The position numbers were made by a program, and so were the translations under genes. This document shows positions 13,004 to 25,937 of a stretch of DNA of 64,000 bases, in pieces. Source of the stretch: Paragyromitra xinjiangensis (lineage: Eukaryota; Ascomycota; Pezizomycetes; Pezizales; Discinaceae). Numbering within the stretch: the first letter of the stretch is position 1; every line of letters begins with the position of its first letter. The DNA is taken from NCBI GenBank assembly GCA_038503065.1, contig JBCAMK010000006.1, positions 310,001 through 374,000 of the forward strand. The letters run 5' to 3'. The notes under the pieces were generated by a model. The model was not told the DNA's origin and searched no databases. It saw only the letters and a list, made by a program, of their open reading frames with translations.

Positions 13004-14777
13004 CCGGGCGCATCGGGTGCCATAGGCGGCACATTTATTTTGCTGATATATGGGGTACGCCCGGGAGTCTATCACCCGAGATGAGCGATCTTGGCTGAGA
13101 ACTGCGTGGTCACCGAGACCAGACTCTATTAGTCAGAGAGATGGGAATGTGCAATTGGCGAAGTCAAGACGGGCTGAGCATAGTGGCAAGAAGGTATTCC
13201 CTCGCTTTTTGAATTCGTTCATGCGGTTCCATATTAGAGTCGGTGAAAATGGTGTAGCTGAAGTTAAGATATGGTCCAATGGCAATGATATTTCAGTCCG
13301 TGCTGTGACTGGATCAAGAGAGACCGATAAGCGACTTAGGGAGTTGGTCCTGATAATGGCAGGCCGTGAAGGCCAGAGAGAGTGGCAGACGAGGGGCTTT
13401 CCGGGGGGATACATGGCGAGGAGGGGGTATTATTTTGTTGAAGAGAGGGGAGGTTAGAGGGGGGAGGTAAGCCTTGGACGTACTTGGCAGGAATGAAGTT
13501 GCAGTGGCAGGGGGTGTCAGTGGAGGGATGAGTGACTGTGCGTGATTATAAGTTCTAGTCACGTGCCAGCTGCAGGTCTAATAATGTCAAACGCCAGAAC
13601 AAAGCTTTCCCATCCACAACAGCCCCAAACCTTTCTATTCTATAATCTTTACATCTGAAGTGACACACACTGCGTTCCCATCCCAGAACATCCCCTTCTG
13701 CATCATCTTTAGTTCCACCCCCCACCACTGCTTCTCTTCTGCGTCCTAGTCAAAGGAATAGGTGCCGAAAAGGTGAAAATTCCTAAAACTCCGATTTCAA
13801 GAACAAGCCCATAAGTTGGTCGAAATTTTTCTCGATGCAAGTGTTCAATGAGCAACATTAATTCGTTTCTTCCTTTCTGACCTTAAGGTAAATAATTCAC
13901 ATCGCCGATCAGAGACCAAAATTTTATTTCACCAGCACTTGGCAAGTGCGGGAAGGCGATCTCTCGCCAGGGCATCCGCGATATTAGATCTGTCGATTCT
14001 CGGTCTTCTACATGGCTCTGGATCTAGACAGCATAATCGGTGAACATATTCGTCGGACTGGAAGGGTTTCCAACGGGATTTAGCATCGAGTCTTATTCTC
14101 GGCTACGCTCTCTTCCCGCCGACCCTCAGACTGATCATGATGGGTGTCCCTCGCTACCGCTCAAGAAAAAATTAGCTGCCTTCTGTCTAATACTACTTTG
14201 CTCGATCACATTGCACACCTAGCGCTCATACGCTCGACTATGATTCAGCCGCTCGTGTCATCTTCTACACACATTGCTAACATAAACGCCGAACTTACTT
14301 CATTCGCCACCACGAACAGCATCTCCCCTGGTAATAGCCCCAGGTACAAAATCATTTCTGCAAGTATCGCTGCATCTCTCCCACGAATCCCCCAGGGGAT
14401 CCTCCGCTGCAGCGTCTCCCTGATGGCTCCTACGCAAGACAGACAAATTCATCCATTTTTCGGGCTACGCTCATCTACCAGCCCGTACACGAGACAAAAC
14501 ACAAACCCAGGATTATTTTGAGAGCACCATAGGCAAGATGCATATCTTCATCACTATTCCGCTGTTTCTTTAACCTCCGCCTCAGTTTCCGAATCCGCGT
14601 AAGCGGAAATGTAAACGCAGCTTTTTCGGTATTGTCGACAGCACCCCCGAACTGACGGGAGACGATTTGTAGGCATATACTCCGAAAATTCCTCTATTAG
14701 GAGAAGTTCCATGGACTGGAGCTGGGAATTCCTGTAGCAATTTCGATAGGTCGAATTGACATTGCACTATAAAGTTC

Positions 14778-14790
14778 AGGGTTAGGGTTA
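14778..14790. repeat. interstitial telomere-like word (TTAGGG type)
   Basis: AGGGTTAGGGTTA in unique sequence. Confidence 0.85.
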
Positions 14791-15619
14791 TTCTCGGCAT
14801 TCTGTATCGAGGTTTGTCGATATCGGAGGTTAGATCGGTCGCTGAGGACTTACAGCTTCTTCGGACGTGGGCAAGAAAAGGATATCATCCCCTGACATCC
14901 AGATGCGGTGGTGCATACCACAGTCCTTCATAGTTTAAGGACTGGTGGACTATCCGCAATTCCGAAGACATTTTGTTACGGAGCGAAGACTACTCGGATG
15001 GAACCTTTTCATTTCCCGTATCTTCATCTCTAGAGACCTCCTTTTATCGTTTCAGGATCTGGACCAATTGCCAACAACTCTGGCCCGATTATTCGGAACT
15101 TTCGATATAATCCGGTGGTTTTAATCCATCCACTACGGAAAACATAACGTCATTCGTCTTAAATTTTCCTATAGATAAAATTCCTCAAGCTTGAGCATCG
15201 TCCTCAATCATCAAAAATCTACACACTATTCTCTCGCTGGCCTGCTTTATGGCTATTTAAATCGAGAAACCCTCACTACCTATCTGCTAAACCAGAAGAT
15301 CTCCATGAATTGGCAAATTCGGCTCCGCACAACCATCCAACCGACACAGAACATGATCCACGCCCCACTCGACGAGTATGCCCGATCCCGGCGCACAGCA
15401 AACACATTGCCGGTGTCGCTCGAGAGTCCGTTAAAGGACGTACCGAAAACGGCGCTCGCACATTCAACTCTCGGCCGCCTCCTGTCAACGTAGGGACAAA
15501 TCCTAGAAGCAATTCCATGCGTCCCAATCACGACAAGATTGTTCAGAACGCTCACTGCGCGACCCATGAGCAGTCGGCACGCAAAATATCGCCTAGCCAG
15601 TAGAAAATATCAACACGGG

Positions 15620-16100
15620 GCCGTGGAGTGTCGGTTCCGCGACCAGCTTATTTCCAGCCTGAACCTGTACGGGTATCCCCGCCGTTGCCCGAACTACCCA
15701 CAAACATGGGAGAAATTTTGCTACCCGCAGCTATAGGACCCGCTCGCCGCTAAACGGGAGTGGCTCCGTTTATCGTGGAAGCGATGTTAAGGACGCTCCA
15801 CCTGTCCTCCGTAAGCCCTCGGTACTCACCCCTGGGTTTACGCTGCAAGCAGTTCGCGACCAGCCTAAACCTCCGGAAACATGCAGTTCCGTTACTGCCA
15901 TGGACATCCTTGAGGGTAACACTGGTAGTGACACCACAGTGGCTACAGATCGAAGATCTCGGAAAGCCTACACCGTCAACAGTCGCAATCACACCACTCG
16001 CCGGAACAAACCCCGTGGTGCTCGTCGAAGATCAATCCGCACCAGTATGTCTTGTCCTTCTTTCCCTAAAGAAAGTCTGGTACGATATCTGGTTAAACCT
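15620..16100 (+). pseudogene. possible decayed adhesin-like repeat coding sequence
   Basis: Several plus-strand frames are partly open with Pro/Thr/Val-rich readings, for example QPEPVRVSPPLPELP near 15660 and PSTVAITPLAGTNPVVLVED near 15980. The second resembles the TVTIPPSGTNPGTV-type repeats of fungal GLEYA/Flo-like adhesins. Frames change along the stretch and stops interrupt it, as expected of a decayed repetitive cell-surface gene. The identification rests on a short motif only and could be chance. Confidence 0.22.
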
Positions 16101-18040
16101 AGAACAGGGTCAGAATCAGGATATCCTTGCTCTACGATTCACATGTTGGGGAAAAAGATACTTTTCTTACATCTTCCGTGAGGTTGGCCCGGGGTGTGGT
16201 TAATGCATTCTTAAAAAAAGTAAAAGATGCAGAGGAGGAAGAAGTGGAGGATGGGAATAGCGGCGAGGCAGCGCTGGAAGTTGAAAGTCAAGAGTGCGAA
16301 GGGGGTATGAAAAGGGAGGGGAGGGACGGGGAAGTGATGGTGATGATGGTGATGAGGATGAGAACGAGATCGAGGAGGAAGAGGAGGAGGAGGGGAAGGG
16401 GAAGAGGAAGAAGGGCTAAAACCTCTTTTCAATAAATTGAAAGGTCTAGTCGGTATGCTAGAGGTTTTCAGCTCGACCCTAGTTCTGGGAAGGTTTCCGA
16501 GGCGCTGAATGGCCATGTAACTAGAGGTTATTAGCGATTTTAGTTGAAATAGGTGTTGGTCCCGACGGATTGTGCAAAGTGTGCTTATAAGTACGTAGTT
16601 AAATCCAACTACTCGTGTAGATTCAAAATTGGTTTATATTTGAAGAAGTGAAAAGTGTTTATACCGAAGCTTGCTTGCCTGCTCTGAGCTATCCATTGAA
16701 CGCTTCATCTAATACGTGGATATTGTTTCAACAATGCCAATTTTGGTTATTATGGGATCGGGAAGTAGAGAATAGAGGGCTTCGTTGATTGAACCTACTC
16801 GACTGCAGTCCAGCCCAATATATAGAATTCGGTCCCATAAAAACTCTTCGCCTCCGGGACTCCCAATGTCCTCCCCAGAGGTTTACTAGAGCTTCCACTA
16901 GAGTATACTATCAATGTATGGTTAGGAAGCCCATTTACAGTAGTCAATGTTGGAGATGCTTCCTGATACGGGGCTTGGCCCTTCGGAGTCGGAAATGATT
17001 GAGAGACAGGTACCCGGGCACTCGGGCACTCGGGCACCCGAGAGCTACTACACGAGTATTTAGATAGGGGCCGTATGCCCACCTAGCAAGCAAGCAATCA
17101 AGTCTTCTATTCCTCCCTACGTGCTCCCAATATTACAACAGTCAAGGCATTAATATACCGAGTGATACACCATCATTATAAGCACCAAGAAGAGAAACCA
17201 CAGCGGGATAGAGAGAGGGTGTGGAAAGAGAGGTTTATTATTATCCCATTCCCCACCTACCTAATACCGTCTCCCCATTAGGTGGGTCTCCCATTCCAAT
17301 GCCCTCCCTTCAAGTTCTCGGCCGGTTCTTCTCTTCCCCACGCAGACTAGGCTTTTCTAGCCACCCGCAAGGGCGACGCCAATAAAAGCCAATAAAAACG
17401 GGCTTCTCGCCGTTGTGCGACAAGATTTAGTTATTTCTGCATACTAATATTAAGAGTGACATCCTAGCCTACTATTCTGCCCATGTAGCCCAGTATATTG
17501 CACCGCTAAGCCCCTTGTTATACCAACAGTAACGCGTTCACCTTCCCGAGGGTCGAGAAACGATAGAGATCTTATTCTTCGCAATATAGAAATTAAAGAC
17601 CACGAAACTTACCATATTCCAAGTTCTGATTTACCATTACAGCTACTGTCTTCACTCAATTCTCCACTCCTCTCACTCTTCCCGCGATTCTTCCACTTTC
17701 AAATCATGCTAGTTTATATTACAGTCAAAATAGGTTACAATTTTTAAGATATAGCTATTGCGGATGTTTAGGAGATTCTCATTAGCTACAATATAGCTTG
17801 ATAGTTCGCGTCTGGACCGTATACCACCCTATCAAACGCTACGGCGCCCAAGACTCAAACCGCCCGGCAGCCAGGCTCAACACTCATATCAGTGAACGAT
17901 TCGTGTTCATGCTCCCTGGTACGCTATATGAGAGAGTTTATGATTAGATGCATATATATTGATGATGAAGAGAGGAGGGATCTTGTGGCTTGAGATCCTC
18001 TCTTTATACCAGCTAGTCTCTATTGATGGGATCATCCTTC

Positions 18041-18052
18041 AACCCTAACCCT
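18041..18052. repeat. interstitial telomere-like word (CCCTAA type)
   Basis: AACCCTAACCCT; the next such word, in the opposite orientation, is only 320 bp away. Confidence 0.85.
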
Positions 18053-18371
18053 GGGATCTAGTATAGCTCCCTTCACATGCTACTGACTAGTGGGAGATGG
18101 GGGGATCACGAACTTGAGGAAATTCATGTTGAAGTATGTTCCCGCCATCGTTGAGGGTGTGTTGAGTAGCCTTCCTATCTCAACTTTAGGAGGCTACGAT
18201 CGAAATATGTTGATGAGGAGTAGTTCTTCAACCTGGGCTGCATTTAAGCGATGACAATCTGGTCAAGCATAGCGCTGAAGACCATAAGATTTCTGCTGAT
18301 TTCAATGTTGGATGGGTAGGTCCCTGACGTAGCGTCGGCCAGGGCCTCCGTCAGTTCTATTAGAGTGTCTC

Positions 18372-18382
18372 AGGGTTAGGGT
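18372..18382. repeat. interstitial telomere-like word (TTAGGG type)
   Basis: AGGGTTAGGGT, in inverted orientation relative to the word at 18041. Confidence 0.85.
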
Positions 18383-19861
18383 CCGCATGGAGGGTAACCT
18401 ACCCAGTACAAGTACATGTTGGCGAGATGCCTGGCTGCTCTTGCCGCTACTAGTGGTAGGAACTCAGGGGTCTCAAGCTTGTACATGATACAGGTCATTG
18501 CGATATTGTTGGTTGGCGATGAGTTTCAACAGCCGCGCATAGGCCATGAGTATAGGGACATACTAGGTATTCATTTCTCGAACAGGAGAAGGCAACCCCG
18601 AGGAGATATAGCAGATAGCAGCACCGAAATTAGTGGCATTCATGCCAACCGTAGTAACCACCTGCTAGCTGAGGGGACATCCATAGCTGTTCGGTAAGGA
18701 CTTAGCACATTAGAAACACTGAGAAATACTAGCCATGGTTCAAAATACTAGCTGTTGCTTGTGAAATTACCTATCACCGCTTGATTGGCTCGCAACAAGG
18801 TGAACAAAATCCAAATCCTCTATTTCAAGGATTTAGCACTAGATAATTCTCCGCTGAGTATTCTTGGAGAACGACAACGGTATTTACCGCATGCACCTTT
18901 TTCCCCGAAGTGTTCAGAAATTCCTTCGAGCCGGCAAGACAACTATTGAACGGGCAAGGAGAAGCAGCATTACGTTTGCAGGTATGGGATGTAGAGATTC
19001 AGGTTTCCTGCTCGCGCTCGACACTTATACAATTTTTCCGAATTCCAACCAGCGATGCACTCAGTCCTTTCCATTACCAAGCTGGGGCGTCTGGGGTGGG
19101 TGATTGTTAGTTTGGCTGGGCTGAAGACTGTTCGCCTTACATCGGAAAATACTATTCCGGAACTGAAGCGATGCTTAACGGATTGTGGATATGGAACCCC
19201 ATTGTTAGGACCAGTGCCCCATCCACAAAAATTGAAGCATTTCTTATGTTGCGGCATTGATCTCGGTAGATATTAGTGGCGTGCTTAGGGCGGGAAAAAG
19301 CGAGTAGATCCCTGCGACGAACGGAAAATTTGCTTTTCATGGCTATGAGATTCTTCTAGCTAATCAATCCTCATTCAAGAATTCCCCTTGCTTTTCCGAA
19401 CTTATCTGGCCGGGTTAAGAACCCAGAAATTGTAACTCCGTAGTGTATCGAGATCGAGCTGAATAGAAAGGCACGCGCGCATGCGCTTCAGCTGGGGGAA
19501 GCCAAATCTAGCTGAAGAACCAGCATATTCTGCCATGTCCAGGTCACGGAAGTAGATAAGCAAATAAACAGAAGTATCCAAGAATCTGCTCAGTCGCCTA
19601 GGATTCTTATAAAATTCACTTAATCAGCCAATCAATAATTAATCGCTCAAGAAGGCTCGCGAAGATAAGAAGTTTAAGGTTCCCGCATTTCTCTGCACGT
19701 ATACCACTGTCTATCCCAAAGTTGTCCGTCCGTGACATATTCCCCGACAGTTCTACCAATCGATATCCAACCGCCTGCCGTCTTAGGGCAACTCAGGAAC
19801 CGGTGTCCTTCATTGCTGCCGACACCAGCCATATTTCCGCTTCTTAACACAGTCCTCCATC

Positions 19862-20266
19862 ATGGCGGGCGAGAGTGTATGTCAACTCATCCACAATCCT
19901 ACTAATGTCTCTGTCTAACCACTCTATTCCCAGCCCTGTGCCGCCGAGTCTGGGAGCAACTACTTCGAACTCTCAAAGCTAGGGATCCCCGTCCCTCTCG
20001 GGTCTAACCCAAACGGCCTCCACATCTCGCTCTACTTTGAACACGACGCGCCAATAGCCAATGTGCTCGAAGACAATGGCTACAAGGACATTAAGCCCAT
20101 CACGGAATATAAAGACAATTACTTTTTGCAAGGGAGGCTCTTTACCTGGAAGCTTATCACGCGGATGTGGAGGATGGTGAATAAAAAAATGTTGCTTAAA
20201 GATGTGATGAGTACGGCGGGGTTGAGTGTCTCCGATAGAGACATGAAACTTGTAACTGGTACTTAA
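19862..20266 (+). CDS. small two-exon hypothetical protein
   Basis: Exon 1 is 19862-19876 (MAGES) and exon 2 is 19934-20266. The 57-nt intron has a GTATGT donor, a TCTAACC branch site and a CCCAG acceptor, and the phases fit to give about 115 aa. I do not recognise the family. The protein is soluble-looking and mixed charge, with motifs such as NYFELSKLGIP, HISLYFEHDAP and GRLFTWKLI. No signal peptide or membrane segment is evident. The very short first exon makes the start less certain, although the ATG follows a favourable TCCATC context. It stands alone in a gene-poor region, with a telomere-like word about 80 bp after the stop. It could also be the tail of a larger decayed gene. Confidence 0.5.
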
Positions 20267-20348
20267 AATAGGATCATCTTGTATTCTGACTCCATGTGTG
20301 TGCAAAAATATTACACTACGATTCCACGAGGCCAGGTTATTCATTAGC

Positions 20349-20359
20349 AACCCTAACCC
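20349..20359. repeat. interstitial telomere-like word (CCCTAA type)
   Basis: AACCCTAACCC just downstream of the small gene ending at 20266. Confidence 0.85.
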
Positions 20360-21572
20360 ACGCATTGCAAGATTAAATTGCGAGTTGACTTTACAAAAGG
20401 ATCATTGTCGCGTACTCCCTCAGTGATTCAGTGTTTGCGCACTCATATCCAGACTTAGTCTTAGGCTTGTGCAGTCTCTGACAAGATTATTATAGAAAGT
20501 ATCGTGCGATGGCAAGGTCCTGTGACCAATTTCCACTACCAAAACCCGTCCCCAAGCCTGGGAGACTGATGAGAGCTCGAGATCTTAAGTTCGGCCCCTC
20601 CTTGATAGCCCTACCACGGACAATTGGCAAGTTTGGATAGCCATTGTTCTTCCTGTTGCTAGCGTGGATTGCTTCGTCACGAATCTGTGCGGTCGTTATA
20701 TTTCCTTTTTTTCGTGTGTCCCACTCGCATAAGTGGTGCAACTGCCAACTGTCTCGAGGGAGGAAGCTTTTAAGCGAGGTTTCTACGCGAAATCTGTTAT
20801 GCACAGCATTCCTTCCTAGGTCATATTGCCTGCTCTAGGCGAGTCAGAATTAATTATCTATTTCTGTGGCGTCGTAACTACAGAAAAAAACGACCGTGAA
20901 TCAAGCGCTGGCGTCTCACATTGATCTTCGTTTGCAAACGATTGGGTTAAGGTTCGGGAAATCCCGTCTATTTGTCTCATGCGGGACTACCGAGCGAAGC
21001 TTGTTTTCAGCTGAATCCTCAATTGATTAAGAAGTTCAGCTGGAGACAAAACGGATTGATTGATTGATTCATCAAGCCATTTGAGCTGTGGCACTCGGGA
21101 CAAAACGGGAAATCATAGAAGTAAGCGACTCTATTTGAGCTGCTCGGAGGGCTGTAGAGAGATGGAATTGAGTTAAAATATAAATCTAGGTCTTGCATAG
21201 AGCATTCTAGATAATACAAGTATTTTCAATACCTATACCTTAACCGGGTAGAGTTAAAATTGAATCTAGATCTTACACCTGAAAGTATGGGCCATTCTGG
21301 AGAGCGAGTACTCGAATCCGGCACGTAGATGCGCAACGGCGTTCCCCGCTCTATTGGGTCATCGTGGCCCTATGTATGTGTGTCTTACCTAGATTCTAAG
21401 CGCTGGTGATCAAATTAAGGTTCGGGAGCTCCATGGGGGCTGGGCCTTTTCTACAGAGCACTAACGAGCTCAGCTGCGAAACGGGCACATAGTCTATCCC
21501 AGCTTGAGATAAATAATAAGGTGGGACCGAAAACAGTAACTGGCTTATTTTGGTGGCGGGTTTCTTTCTAAT

Positions 21573-21730
21573 ACCGTATAGTTTCGGGTGATACCCCGAG
21601 GGGATCTCGCGCAACCAGGGAGGTGGTGGCGCCTATAAACGAGGCTGAAGGTCCTTCCCACCAATCAAAAGTTTCTATCCCTCTTGGTTCTGCAGGATAC
21701 CGCCGGGGGTATCGCCCGAAACTATACGGT
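21573..21730. repeat. inverted repeat with 25-bp arms
   Basis: The arms at 21573-21597 (starting ACCGTATAGTTTCGGG) and 21706-21730 (ending CCCGAAACTATACGGT) are complementary with one mismatch and lie about 108 bp apart. It could be a small fold-back element. No target duplication was found. Confidence 0.65.
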
Positions 21731-22640
21731 ACTCCCTATACTTCAAACAGTATGCAACGTGGGCAAGGCATATATCGCTCTCGCCGCTCCGCAATTCACA
21801 ACTTGGGAGGACAAGTCTAGATTAACACCTACCCACCATCAAACGGTATGGGAACTGTTTTCGGTGCTAAGTACATAGGCCTGCCAACCACTTAGGTGGG
21901 CGCTGAATAACTATCGTAACTACTCATTTGTTCGCCTCTAGCTTAGGTGCGGAGAATAAATAGGACGAACTAACGCCATGAGTGAATTCTCCCCGTGTAA
22001 CACTTATCAACCTATTAAAATCTACCTAGGTAGTTTGTGAAGCCAGTTGTCATCACATTTCACACCTTGTCCGCCCTTTCTGTGGCGTTCCATAGAGCCA
22101 GTTACCAAAAACATTAGGCATGACATCACGGATATGTGCTCTTGTGTTGGCATTGATCCTCTCTAAGCCGCGCTCGCCTAGCGTTTGTGTTTTACTTCGA
22201 TTACCCCCCCTCCCTAAACAAGTTTGATTTCGTACACGATACCAGCTAAGACTTTTGGTGGCTGTGTGAACATACTGAGATGGTGCAGCAGTCTCAAATA
22301 CATGTAGGTATCAGGAATAACAAATCTGTGCATTTGCGAGGCTGACACCCAGGTACGATGAAAGAATTGAACTGGTTACGGCTAACTGAGAGTGCGCGGT
22401 GTAGCAAGAAGAATTGAACATTACTACTCTACGTGACAGAAGTGGCTTGTATAAGGGGCGACGTGAACTATACACCCTGTCACACCCTCAAGCCACATTT
22501 CTAATATGACTGATGTGTAAAGCTACGAGTAGCTAGTTGATTCCAGCTAATATGATAACACAGAATGATTGCTCTGCTTATCACCCAATCGACTGCCAAT
22601 GATTATTGATATATTTATCGTGCATAAACTGTACCCGGGC

Positions 22641-23106
22641 GAGAAAACCTTTACAATGCCAGCGTACTAGCCACAAACACCTTTAGAATACCATCCAACA
22701 CCAAGCACAACCAGAGACACACGGAAACCTTTGCCTACCACATAAAAAGCCCGCTGCCATACTGCTTTTGCTTACCCAAGTCTAAGGTTTTAGGACAAGA
22801 TAGAATAAATTAAATAAATAAATAAACAATTAAGCACATTTAGTGATAGGAGCCCTTTAGGTGAGTGTGCATTGCCCTGCTGGACTTTGTTTGGTTTAAG
22901 CGAGGCGTGGCTGTCAGTGGAGCAGCTGGAGCATAGAGACGCGCCCAAAGAGTTACCATATCTAGCAGGAACTAGGAGAATTTGGCTAATAGTGGGGCTG
23001 TTTATGTGGTAGGCGGAGGTTTCCGTGTGTTTCTGGTTGTGCTTGGTGTTGGATGGTATTCTAAAGGTGTTTGTGGCTAGTACGCTGGCATTGTAAAGGT
23101 TTTCTC
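22641..23106. mobile_element. Mutator-like MITE with 10-bp target duplication
   Basis: A 466-bp element starting GAGAAAACCTTTACAATGCC, with the exact complement at its right end. It is flanked on both sides by GTACCCGGGC (22631-22640 and 23107-23116). The inverted terminal repeats extend about 120 bp with few differences. A 9-11 bp duplication and long terminal repeats are typical of MULE-derived non-autonomous elements. The core holds an AAAT microsatellite and no transposase. Confidence 0.85.
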
Positions 23107-25420
23107 GTACCCGGGCTAGCGGCCTGAAGGTGGAACAACGGGTTTTTTGCTCTGTCTAGTCACCAAAGCAAAATTGGGGACCCATCCCGTTTCCGGACAC
23201 CCTAAACCCTAACCCTAACCCTAACCCAAGTAGGCGAGTATTTGCAGAATACTAATAGCCTATCCCACTCCCGCATAGAATTTAGTGGCAAAATAAACGC
23301 TTAGCTTTGATGGCTAAGTACATGTAATCGCCGATTGCCCTAACCGCTGGTCTCGCGATCTGACTTCCCACGTGACGAACTTAATTCATCTACCATATCT
23401 ACCATTTATTGACTGGTCCCCACACAACTCTGGAAATCCGTTGTTGCTGACGATTTAGTCAACATGTTCAATCGTTTCGAGAAGAACTTACTTTTATCTG
23501 GTATTTTGGGCTTCTACGGATATATACCGTGTAATCTACATGTACGTTATGGACTGTGCGGTTTTATAGATAATATAGAATGAACCCACCTCTTGCGAAC
23601 TAAGTGCTGAAATTGCAGTTGCAGCAATGATAAAATATTGTATAGTTTGGAATCTTAAGAGGCCTAACAATTTAGAAACTTTGGGGTGGTTTGTTTCGCA
23701 TTGGCTAAATCGAGAGTCAAAACTAGGCTGAGGATTTAATTAGGCCTTGCTGTTTTTATCCTGATTTTGAATGACCAGCTGCAGTGGCTTATACTTCAGA
23801 AAGTTGTGACGCCACCGAATAGGGACGGTACCGTTGAGCGCCATTCCCTCTATGTAAACCGCCGGAACGAGTGAACGGGTTATTTTATTTTATTTTAAGT
23901 TTATTCGTTGTGTTGGTTGTTTTATCGGGTATTTTGGTTTGTTTAAGTTAGTATGTTTTGTGTGCCGCTATAGCCTAAGGGCTCGATGCGTGTATGATTA
24001 ATCTATCTATCTATCTAACGACTGAACGGGTCATGCGAAATCACTCGGCGTTTGGTGGGACATTGTTTTTTATGGGATTAGGAGATAGAGAACGGTCTTT
24101 ATTATCGCCGAGTTGATTTCCTTACAGACTATAGCTAAAGAAGGCTCAAATCGCCTCCCCGGGTACCCTGGATTTATGTCTTATCATCCATGGATATTTA
24201 GCTACCGGCTACTTATTGTCTGTACCTCTTCCATCTCCGAAGCGTCTCCGAGCTATATAAAATTGGCAAGCAAAACTAACCGCTCTTTCTGGCTAAATAT
24301 GGGTTATGGTTGATTCAAATCATACCGTCTGCCAAGGGCTTGTCTTGGTGGCGATCATAATTGATCACTCGCATAGTAACCTGCTTGGCGAGTTGACCTC
24401 CGGCCTGAGTGTCACGGGACGATATCTACAGGACTATATAACCTCTACCCCGCCTTTCTCCCTCCTTCTGATCACCTTCACGATTTTGCCTCCGCGCCTT
24501 GTCTTTGTGTTTCATAATCGTTGGTGTCATGCACCTGATGGTGGGCTAGGCCTTGTAGGGGGATATGAAGTAATACGATGTGATATTCGATAGAGAAGAA
24601 AGAAACGAAGAAGAGGCAGAAAACCTCTGTATATATACAAGTAACCAACCAATCAGAGCCCTTCCACCATATACCCCGCCGGCCAACGCCTCCAGCCCTA
24701 AAGCAGCCTCCGAATTAGTCCAATATACTGAATAGCCGCCAGAATAATCAAGAGCCAAAGAAGGCCAAAACAGCAAGGAATAGTAAGAAACCTAAATAGT
24801 AGGAAAGCCTACGTATGCCATAGAAGCCCTTCGTAGGTGGAGAAAAGAATAGAGCCAAATGAATAGAGAAAGGCCGGAAGCGGCACGAAAAGGGGTGGGT
24901 GTCCAACAGGATCCCGTTCTTTAACTTGGGCACTGGAGTATGCTCAGGATAACAAGCTTGATCTCACTCGGAAGTTTGAAATTAGTCATCACAAAGCCCC
25001 CGACCTAACCTTGAGAATCTCCTGGCTACTAGAACCTCATCCCAAGAGCGGGAACATGCTTCTTGGAGACGGGCTTTTATTGAAGTATTCCTCTTTCTCA
25101 GGGAAGTTCGTTTTTTCGAGATAATCAATATAGGTTTAGATATCTGACTCCTCTTGATATACTGTCATCTATTTCTTCCTCGCTAGGACATTGTCGTGGT
25201 TAGCCTTCTTTGTTAGGCTTTGGCGATGATTTTGGAGCGCCACAGTCTTTGCCACAATCAGCCACACAGCGAGCCACAATAACTAGAGCCTCAAATCCTA
25301 CGGGAGGTAAACCACCGGCGAAAAGGGTGGTGCCCGAGAGCTCAACCAATCATAAGTAGTGATTCGAATTCCTAGAGAAATTTGAAGCTAAGTTGGTGCT
25401 TTCGGGAGTTGTTGAAGTTA
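23107..25420. other. gene-poor region
   Basis: No supported gene. It contains the longest telomeric tract of the window (23199-23227), a TATTT microsatellite near 23881 and an ATCT microsatellite near 24002, and reaches to the second MITE copy. Confidence 0.55.
23199..23227. repeat. interstitial telomeric tract, about four and a half units
   Basis: The longest telomere-like tract here: one variant unit CCCTAAA followed by CCCTAA units ending in CCC. It lies about 80 bp to the right of the target duplication of the Mutator-like MITE. Confidence 0.9.
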
Positions 25421-25937
25421 TTGTCCATGATCAAAAGTCTGAGTGTTCCCAGCGTGGCAACCGTAACCATTGCCTTTTTTTGCGGAAAATTAAATCCTTG
25501 TCAAAACCCAACCAATATTTCAGGGGAAAAGTCAAAAGAAATAGGATTAGCAAAAGATACTCTTAGGCATCAATTCAGCATCTTAGACATGTAAAATACC
25601 ATTAGGTTGTGTACTTGTCGCACAAAGTTTGTCTGTAGGGTGGGGGTCATTCTCATGTTCATGCCCTATGCATGCTCTGCAACAGAGGCTTGGCATTTTT
25701 AGGAGGTCAGGTCATTACCTGTATGGGACGATTTTTTCAATTGAGACCACCAAAATGACCCCAGTTCTTCAGCCAAAAGCTCCCATTTGGTCAGTGAGTC
25801 TTAGGGTTGATATTTCTATTTTTTCCATTTTTTTCCTCCAATATTGGTTGAGTTTTGACAAGGTTTTATCTTTTCGCAAAAAAGGTGATGGTTACGGTTG
25901 CTACGCTGGGAACACGCAGACTTTTGATCATGGGCAA
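25421..25937. mobile_element. Tc1/mariner-type MITE, copy 2
   Basis: A 517-bp sister copy of the element at 12207-12722 in the same orientation, flanked by TA (25419-25420 and 25938-25939). Terminal inverted repeats begin TTGTCCATGATCAAAAGTCTG. The two copies differ by scattered substitutions and small indels. No coding capacity. Confidence 0.88.

Larger units (their letters stand above)
12723..19861. other. mostly non-coding region with hairpin, telomere-like words and a possible relic
   Basis: No intact gene is supported. It contains a GC-rich hairpin (12932-13003), five telomere-like words or pairs, a purine-rich one-strand tract (about 16230-16420), a short CACTCGGG tandem (about 17018-17042) and a possible adhesin relic (15620-16100). 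An open frame of 135 codons at 13050-13457 has no recognised motif. Confidence 0.5.
20267..22640. other. gene-poor region
   Basis: No supported gene. It contains a telomere-like word (20349) and an inverted repeat (21573-21730), and ends at the 10-bp target duplication of the next element. Confidence 0.55.

Noticed and set aside
13050..13457. 135-codon plus-strand frame
   Set aside because: No recognised motif, competing frames on the other strand, no splice context. Kept as unexplained rather than called a gene.
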